From the NCBI GenBank assembly GCA_003647375.1, contig QMMS01000147.1, positions 1 through 10,509 on the forward strand: DNA of 10,509 nucleotides. Reading direction: 5' to 3'. The number at the start of each line of letters is the position of its first letter. The stretch's first letter is position 1. A model generated the notes under the pieces. That model ran no database searches and had not been told where the DNA came from. It saw nothing but the letters and a program-made list of their open reading frames with translations. Source of the DNA: Deltaproteobacteria bacterium. Lineage in GTDB: Bacteria > Desulfobacterota > Desulfobacteria > Desulfobacterales > B30-G6. Positions 5,379-10,509 of the stretch are shown in pieces. The position numbers and the translations under genes are program-made.

Positions 5379-8249
5379 ATGCGTAAAATAATATTTGCCA
5401 TTATTTTGTTGGTCGGATTTTTCGGACTATTCGGTCCTTATGATGCCATTACCCTCATGGCAGCACAGCAAAGTGCCATTGCGTTACCACAGTCTGTCTG
5501 GCCGCATGAAAAAAGTGATTTGCCATTGGACCCTGAAATGGTTTTCGGCCGGCTCGACAACGGGTTCCGGTATGTGCTGATGCAGAACCAGAACCCCAAG
5601 GACCGGGTGAGTGTGCACCTGAACATTCAGGCGGGTTCCGCCAATGAGACAGATAGCCAGCAAGGCCTGGCCCACTTTCTGGAGCACATGCTCTTCAACG
5701 GGTCGGAACATTTCAAGCCGGGTGAATTGGTAAAATATTTTCAAAGCATCGGCATGCAATTCGGGGCTGATGCCAACGCCCATACCGGTTTTTTCGAAAC
5801 TGTGTACGATATCTTTCTGCCGGATGGTCATGAAGAAAATTTTCGAAAAGGCCTTCTTGTGATGCAGGATTATGCCAAAGGGGCGCTGCTCCTGGAATCG
5901 GAGATAGAACGGGAACGCAAAATCATTCTGGCGGAAAAACGTCAGAGGGATTCGGCCTCATACCGTACATTTGTTTCGGGACTCATGTTTGAACTGCCCG
6001 ATGCCCGAATTACCCGACGGCTTCCCATTGGCAAAGAGGAGGTTATCCAGGAGGCAACGCAGGCAGATCTAAAGGCGTACTACGATATGTGGTACCGACC
6101 GGAAACGATGATACTGGTGGCTGTGGGTGCTTTTGACATGGACATGGCATCGGCCCTGATTTCGGAATATTTTGCATCCTTTTCCCCTAGAGCGGCGGCA
6201 ATGCCGGAAATCGAATTTGGCGATGTCCAACACAAAGGTGTTCAGGTGTTTCATCACCATGAAGCGGAAGCCGGAAACACGACGGTGACCATCGAGGTTT
6301 TGAGCAAGGAGCCGTTAAGGCCGGATAGTCTGGCGTTCCGTAAAGGGCGTATCAAAAAGCGTATTGCCGACCAGATCGTGCAAAATCGACTGGACGCACG
6401 CATCGGCACACCCAAGACTCCCGGTACCTCCGCTGGGATCGGTTCGGGTCTGTTTGTAAAACAGATAGCCTATGCCATGATATCGGCCGACGGCGCTCCC
6501 GATGAATGGAAAGCACTTCTGGGATTTTTAGAGCAGAACTTAAGACAAGCCCTGGCCTACGGTTTTTCAGCGTCGGAACTGGAAAGGGTGAAAAAGGATG
6601 TTATTTCGAATCTTGAACAGGCAGACAGCCAAAAGGGAACAAGGGACAGTAAGGCACTGGCCCGCCGGATGATGGGGGCGCTCAATTCAAACCGTGTCAT
6701 GCTTTCACCTACGGATGAAAAGGACCTGATGGTACCTTTTGTGGCATCCCTGACAATTGATGACATAAATCGTGCTTTTCGAGAAACCTGGGCCCAACAT
6801 CATCGATTGATACAGGTTACCGGGAATGCCGATTTGTCCCAGGAGGGAATTGAACCGGCGTCAGTCATCCTGCAGTCATACCGGGAGAGTATTCAGAAAA
6901 GCATCTCACCATTGACGGAAAAGCAGAATATTCATTTCCCGTACCTGCCGGAACCTGTCGGGATGGGCCGTATTATCAAGAAAACAATCCACGATGACCT
7001 GAATATCGTCCAGATCGATTTTGAGAATGGATTTCGATTAAATCTCAAAAAGACCGATTACAAGGATGATGAGATACTGGCGACATTGTCTTTCGGGAAA
7101 GGAAGGTTCAGCGAACCTCCGGAACTTGCCGGTCTTACCGAACTTGCCATGGCTGTGTTGAATGAAAGTGGACTGGGGTCTCTTGACAGGAACGCCCTCG
7201 AAACCGCGCTGGCTGGAAAGCAGAGTCAGGTTGTTTTCGGTATCGATGAGGCCATGTTTATGCTGAATGGGGAATCCATCCCACAGGAATTACCCCTGTT
7301 GTTCCAGCTTTTGTATGCGAACATCAAGGACCCCGGTTTCAGGGAAGAGGCATTTGACCTGGTGATGAGCCAGTTCGATAGTCAATATAAAGAGATTTCA
7401 CACACCCTGGAAGGTGTTATAACCCTTCAGGGTAAAAGATTTCTGGCCGGCGGGGACAGTCGTTTTGGGCTCCCCTCCCATAATGCGTTCAAAAAACTGC
7501 GTCTAAATGACGTACGCAACTGGATCGGCAGGGCCCTGTCCGGCTCTGATTATGAACTTTCGGTTGTGGGTGATTTTGATGTCGATAGTGTTATCGAACT
7601 GGCCGCTCAATATTTCGGCATGTTGCCGCCCGCAAAAAAGTTTCACCATGAAAGAACCGGCGGCCCTGTTTTCCCCTCAGGGAAGCACCTTCGCGTAGCT
7701 GTCGATACCAAAATACCCAATGGACTGGTGTATGTTTCCTATGCCACCGACGACATATGGGATATCCATAAAACCCGTCGACTGAATGTTTTGGCAGATG
7801 TGTTTTCGGAAAGGATGCGGATTCAAATTCGGGAAAAGCTTGGAGAGGCTTATTCGCCTTTTGCCTATAACATGGCCAGCCGTATACATGACGGTTTTGG
7901 TGTTTTCAATGTCGTTGTCGAGGTCATTCCGGCCAGGGCCCGGTTGGTTGTTGACGAGATTCAAAAAATTGCCGAAGACCTGTCCCTGAGTGAGATATCA
8001 ACGGACGAGATCAAACGGAGTCTGGGGCCCACTCTGAACAGCATTAAGGATATGCGGCAGCGGAACGGGTACTGGCTGAAAACGGTTCTTGTAGGTTCCA
8101 AGCGAAACCCCGAGAAAATCGAATGGAGTCGATCCATCGTCTCCGATTATGCCGGCATTACACCTGAGGACCTGGAAACGCTTTCAAAGCGATTTTTGGT
8201 CAATGACAGCGCTGCTTTTATCGAGGCTCTCCCCACCGTTGTGGACTGA
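5379..8249 (+). CDS. exported M16 family zinc metallopeptidase (pitrilysin/PqqL-type)
   Basis: A 956-residue zinc peptidase of the insulinase/pitrilysin family, probably periplasmic, degrading peptides or misfolded fragments. From Met 5379, an MRK start is followed by a strongly hydrophobic stretch (about residues 4-18), so it is a signal peptide or membrane anchor. The catalytic inverted zinc motif HFLEH (His99, Glu102, His103) is followed by ERERKIILAE, whose last Glu (Glu186) is the likely third ligand and Glu179 the conserved helper. The second half (from about residue 540) repeats the M16 fold but has only a degenerate site (GLTELAMAVLNESG), as usual in two-lobed members. REKLGEAYSPFAY near residue 830 is the conserved C-domain arginine/tyrosine motif. 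The start is set by AAGGA at 5367-5371, seven bases before ATG 5379; the frame extends to TTG 5286 without support. It probably has its own transcript. The family is secure; the substrate is unknown. Confidence 0.9.
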   Translation: MRKIIFAIILLVGFFGLFGPYDAITLMAAQQSAIALPQSVWPHEKSDLPLDPEMVFGRLDNGFRYVLMQNQNPKDRVSVHLNIQAGSANETDSQQGLAHFLEHMLFNGSEHFKPGELVKYFQSIGMQFGADANAHTGFFETVYDIFLPDGHEENFRKGLLVMQDYAKGALLLESEIERERKIILAEKRQRDSASYRTFVSGLMFELPDARITRRLPIGKEEVIQEATQADLKAYYDMWYRPETMILVAVGAFDMDMASALISEYFASFSPRAAAMPEIEFGDVQHKGVQVFHHHEAEAGNTTVTIEVLSKEPLRPDSLAFRKGRIKKRIADQIVQNRLDARIGTPKTPGTSAGIGSGLFVKQIAYAMISADGAPDEWKALLGFLEQNLRQALAYGFSASELERVKKDVISNLEQADSQKGTRDSKALARRMMGALNSNRVMLSPTDEKDLMVPFVASLTIDDINRAFRETWAQHHRLIQVTGNADLSQEGIEPASVILQSYRESIQKSISPLTEKQNIHFPYLPEPVGMGRIIKKTIHDDLNIVQIDFENGFRLNLKKTDYKDDEILATLSFGKGRFSEPPELAGLTELAMAVLNESGLGSLDRNALETALAGKQSQVVFGIDEAMFMLNGESIPQELPLLFQLLYANIKDPGFREEAFDLVMSQFDSQYKEISHTLEGVITLQGKRFLAGGDSRFGLPSHNAFKKLRLNDVRNWIGRALSGSDYELSVVGDFDVDSVIELAAQYFGMLPPAKKFHHERTGGPVFPSGKHLRVAVDTKIPNGLVYVSYATDDIWDIHKTRRLNVLADVFSERMRIQIREKLGEAYSPFAYNMASRIHDGFGVFNVVVEVIPARARLVVDEIQKIAEDLSLSEISTDEIKRSLGPTLNSIKDMRQRNGYWLKTVLVGSKRNPEKIEWSRSIVSDYAGITPEDLETLSKRFLVNDSAAFIEALPTVVD

Positions 8250-8256
8250 TTTTCCC

Positions 8257-8285
8257 TTGACAAAAAAAGGTACACTATGTACTAG
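8257..8285 (+). promoter_or_regulatory. candidate promoter and dyad upstream of qrcA
   Basis: A perfect TTGACA at 8257-8262 is followed after 17 bases by TACTAG (8280-8285), a poor -10 match (3/6). The small dyad GTACA-CTA-TGTAC (8270-8282) lies over the spacer and the -10 box and could be an operator. The box lies just after the protease stop (8247-8249). A transcript from here would have a leader of about 155 bases before qrcA. Confidence 0.4.
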
Positions 8286-8292
8286 ATCGCAG

Positions 8293-8347
8293 GTTATTTT
8301 GGCCCATGGTTCCTCCCACCCTATCCAAACCCACGGGCTCAAATAAC
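8293..8347 (+). other. long stem-loop in the qrcA leader
   Basis: Bases 8293-8309 pair with 8331-8347: 14 Watson-Crick pairs, one G-U and two mismatches over 17 positions. The 21-base loop is pyrimidine-rich and contains CCTCC (8312-8316), which resembles the anti-Shine-Dalgarno sequence. No T-run follows, so it is not a standard terminator for the protease gene. If the 8257 promoter is real, this would be at the very 5' end of the qrc message. Confidence 0.45.
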
Positions 8348-8447
8348 GTTGCCCTAAAGTGAGCGTTTCAATCTATGGAAATGTTCAATTTAGGTTTGTC
8401 TTGAGAGCCTTGCTTCGATGTTTAACCACAGATTCAACGGAGTTTTC

Positions 8448-9110
8448 ATGAGCAAACAAGAGGATCGAACCACTGCGGTCGACGTCAAGGAGACCGAAGG
8501 ACCCGCCGGACCCGTTATCTTATTTTTTATCATCGGTTTCGCAGTAAGCCTCGTTGTCGGTTGGGGCATCTTCCCAAAACTGTTGTATTCCCAGAAGCAC
8601 CAGCCAGTTGAATTCAACCATGTTCTCCATCAAGCTGAAGTGAGTGATGGCTGTGAAAGTTGTCACTATTTTCGTGAGGACGGTTCTTTTGCAGGGATTC
8701 CGACCCTGGAAAGCTGTATGGAGTGCCATGAAGAGGCACTGGGAGAAAGCGAGGCCGAAGAGAAGCTCATCGAGGAATATGTGACACCGGAGAGAGAAAT
8801 CCCCTGGCTGGTCTATTCCAGGCAACCCGCCTGTGTTTATTTTCCACATGCCGCCCATGTCCTTACGGCAGAAATGGCCTGTGAAACGTGCCATGGGGAT
8901 GTAGGAGAATCCGATCACATGAAAGTGTATGAAGAAAACCGTATCACGGGTTACAGCCGCGATCTCTGGGGTAAAAATATGATCGGCCTGAAAAAGAACA
9001 CATGGGATCGGATGAAAATGGATGATTGCTCAGAGTGCCACGTCAAAGAGAATGTACGCCAGGGGAGTGTCCAAACCGAAAAGGGCGGATGTTTCGTATG
9101 CCACAAATAG
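8448..9110 (+). CDS. qrcA: QrcA, multiheme cytochrome c subunit of the Qrc menaquinone reductase
   Basis: A 220-residue membrane-anchored periplasmic cytochrome c that would take electrons from type I cytochrome c3 and pass them into the Qrc complex. An uncleaved N-terminal helix lies at about residues 22-42. Five canonical CxxCH haem sites follow: CESCH (69-73), CMECH (90-94), CETCH (145-149), CSECH (194-198) and CFVCH (215-219). A lone Cys129 in PACVYFPHAAH has nearby His134 and His137 that may be distal ligands. Published QrcA is described as hexahaem, so a sixth, non-canonical site is possible here. The start at 8448 has GGAG at 8439-8442, five bases upstream; ATG 8418 is in frame but has no ribosome site and would only add ten residues. 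Identification rests on the haem pattern, the anchor and the qrcB-like gene 81 bp downstream. A generic c7- or NapC-like cytochrome is less likely. Confidence 0.85.
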   Translation: MSKQEDRTTAVDVKETEGPAGPVILFFIIGFAVSLVVGWGIFPKLLYSQKHQPVEFNHVLHQAEVSDGCESCHYFREDGSFAGIPTLESCMECHEEALGESEAEEKLIEEYVTPEREIPWLVYSRQPACVYFPHAAHVLTAEMACETCHGDVGESDHMKVYEENRITGYSRDLWGKNMIGLKKNTWDRMKMDDCSECHVKENVRQGSVQTEKGGCFVCHK

Positions 9111-9191
9111 TTTGCGGTCCATTCGACCTCGTGTGGCAGGGATATCAATTGATGACGATAAAGATTCCTTTTTCAATTTAGGGGAAAATCT

Positions 9192-10509
9192 ATGAAAATT
9201 GACAGAAGATGTTTTTTGTCCTTGGTAATCGGCGGCGCAGCCGGAACAGCGTTGACACCGTTGCCCTGGAAAATGACCGACGACAGTTCCATCTGGTCAC
9301 AGAATTGGCCCTGGACACCTGTCATTGCAAAAGGCGAAACATTTTATGAATCATCTGCGTGCACCCTTTGTCCTGGTGGCTGCGGCATTACCGTACGAAT
9401 GATCGAAGACAGAACCGTCAAGATTGAAGGTCAGACAGGTCATCCTGTCAATGACGGTGGTGTGTGTGTGCTGGGTCTGTCCGGGCTGCAACTTCTTTAC
9501 AATCCCAACCGTGTGACCAGACCCATGAAAAGGACCGGCAGCAGGGGCAGCGGCAGATGGGAACCCATCTCCTGGGATGATGCCATTGGCCAAGTTGTGA
9601 GCAAGCTGTCCGAATTGAGGGAGAATGGCCAGCCGCAAAAAGTCGGATGTATTTCGGGGAACCGATACGGCACCGTTCCTGAGCTTTTCAAACGCCTGAT
9701 GACGGCCTACGGATCACCCAACGTAATGACGGTTCCGTCCCTGCAGGACTCCCTCCAACTTACCATGAAAATCATGCACGGGTCCGATGCCATGGTAGGG
9801 TACGACCTTGAAAATGCGGATTTTATTTTAAGCTTTGGCAGTGGCCTTATCGAGGGCTGGGGCTCTCCGGTGAGGATGTTCAAGGCCAACAGCGGATGGA
9901 AGGAGAGCGGTATCGAAACTGTTCAGATCGAACCGCGTCTGTCTAATACGGCAGCCAAGTCAGATCAATGGATTGCCATCAAGCCTGGAACGGAAGCCGC
10001 TTTGGCCATGGGAATCATGCATGTCATGATTAACGATGGCCTTTACGACAGCAATTTTGTCGAACAGCATGCCGGCGGGTTTTCCGGTTGGAAAGCCCTG
10101 GTCATGGAAGATTACACACCGGACAAAGTCACGGCAATAACCGGTGTTCCGGCGGCCATGATTCAAAAACTGGCCAAGCAGTTTGCAGGGGCTGCCCGTC
10201 CATTGGCAATTTGCGGAAGAGGTCAGGGCGATGAACCGTTTGCCCTGAATGAAACCATGGCGATACATGCTTTGAATGCCCTGGTGGGAAATATCAATCG
10301 GCCTGGAGGTGTAGTGGCGGTTCCGAAACCGGATTACATTGATTGGCCTGACGCTGAGATGGACGATGTTGCCGAAAACGGTTTGACAGCCCAACGGATC
10401 GATGGTGCCGGCGCCGGTAAATATCCACTGACATCCTCATTGCTGAATCGCCTGCCGGATGCCGAGAGTGCCTATTCACTGGAAGCGCTGTTGGTATCCA
10501 ATGCAAATC
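9192..10509 (+). CDS. qrcB: QrcB, molybdopterin-oxidoreductase-family subunit of Qrc (5' part; runs off the window)
   Basis: The open frame runs from ATG 9192 to the window end (439 codons, no stop), so the gene is cut by the window edge. AGGGG at 9180-9184 is a good ribosome site. A twin-arginine signal (DRRCFLSLVIGGAAG, residues 4-18) predicts folded export to the periplasm. A [4Fe-4S] site follows: CTLCPGGC (Cys57, Cys60, Cys64) and Cys92 in GGVCVLG. Then comes a molybdopterin-oxidoreductase fold with SGNRYGTVPELFKRL (155-169), ADFILSFGSG, a QIEPRLSNTAAKSDQWIAIKPGTE segment split by the family pattern, and a later ALVGNINRPGG. Where catalytic relatives carry a Cys, Sec or Ser metal ligand, I read VPSLQDSLQLT (181-191), with no Cys or Sec. 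That fits the report that Qrc contains no molybdenum. The gene lies 81 bp after qrcA with no terminator between, so one operon is likely; qrcC and qrcD are expected downstream. Confidence 0.85.
   Translation, partial: MKIDRRCFLSLVIGGAAGTALTPLPWKMTDDSSIWSQNWPWTPVIAKGETFYESSACTLCPGGCGITVRMIEDRTVKIEGQTGHPVNDGGVCVLGLSGLQLLYNPNRVTRPMKRTGSRGSGRWEPISWDDAIGQVVSKLSELRENGQPQKVGCISGNRYGTVPELFKRLMTAYGSPNVMTVPSLQDSLQLTMKIMHGSDAMVGYDLENADFILSFGSGLIEGWGSPVRMFKANSGWKESGIETVQIEPRLSNTAAKSDQWIAIKPGTEAALAMGIMHVMINDGLYDSNFVEQHAGGFSGWKALVMEDYTPDKVTAITGVPAAMIQKLAKQFAGAARPLAICGRGQGDEPFALNETMAIHALNALVGNINRPGGVVAVPKPDYIDWPDAEMDDVAENGLTAQRIDGAGAGKYPLTSSLLNRLPDAESAYSLEALLVSNAN

Noticed and set aside
8375..8404. Nine-codon reading frame in the qrcA leader
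   Set aside because: No ribosome site and no coding signal; a chance frame in a spacer.
8418..8447. Upstream ATG for qrcA
   Set aside because: No ribosome site, whereas ATG 8448 has GGAG five bases upstream.

Overview
The window reads as a chromosomal segment of a sulfate-reducing Desulfobacterota, most likely a member of the Desulfobacterales. The strongest evidence is the pair of genes at the right end: a membrane-anchored multiheme cytochrome c followed by a Tat-exported molybdopterin-oxidoreductase homologue. In that order they match qrcA and qrcB of the Qrc menaquinone reductase of sulfate reducers. The assignment comes from motifs and gene order only, since no database search was possible.

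Layout, left to right. (1) At 25-1920 (+) is a PpiD/SurA-like membrane-anchored peptidyl-prolyl isomerase. (2) At 2009-2260 (+) is a small zinc-ribbon protein with one membrane helix. It almost touches an AMMECR1-domain gene (AmmeMemoRadiSam system protein A, 2263-2826 +), so the two probably form a translationally coupled pair. (3) At 2827-3100 is a noncoding spacer full of short repeats, including two oppositely oriented arrays of a degenerate 9-bp unit. (4) At 3101-5035 (-) is a UvrD/Rep-type superfamily 1 helicase with all motifs intact and its own good sigma70-type promoter. (5) At 5036-5378 is a noncoding spacer holding a 138-bp element with imperfect 26-bp terminal inverted repeats and two internal hairpins. 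(6) At 5379-8249 (+) is an exported, two-lobed M16 zinc protease of the pitrilysin/PqqL type. (7) At 8250-8447 is a leader with a candidate promoter, a small dyad and a long stem-loop. (8) At 8448-9110 (+) is qrcA, and from 9192 past the window end is qrcB; qrcC and qrcD would be expected further right.

Functionally, Qrc receives electrons in the periplasm from hydrogenases and formate dehydrogenases by way of cytochrome c3, and reduces menaquinone. PpiD and the M16 protease are envelope folding and proteolysis factors. The helicase is housekeeping DNA repair. I see no CRISPR array, tRNA, rRNA, intact insertion sequence or phage gene, and the genes do not look like a new multi-gene system. 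The points most worth a second look are the structured or repetitive spacers, the apparently missing metal ligand in QrcB, the odd single cysteine in QrcA, and the zinc-ribbon/AMMECR1 pairing.
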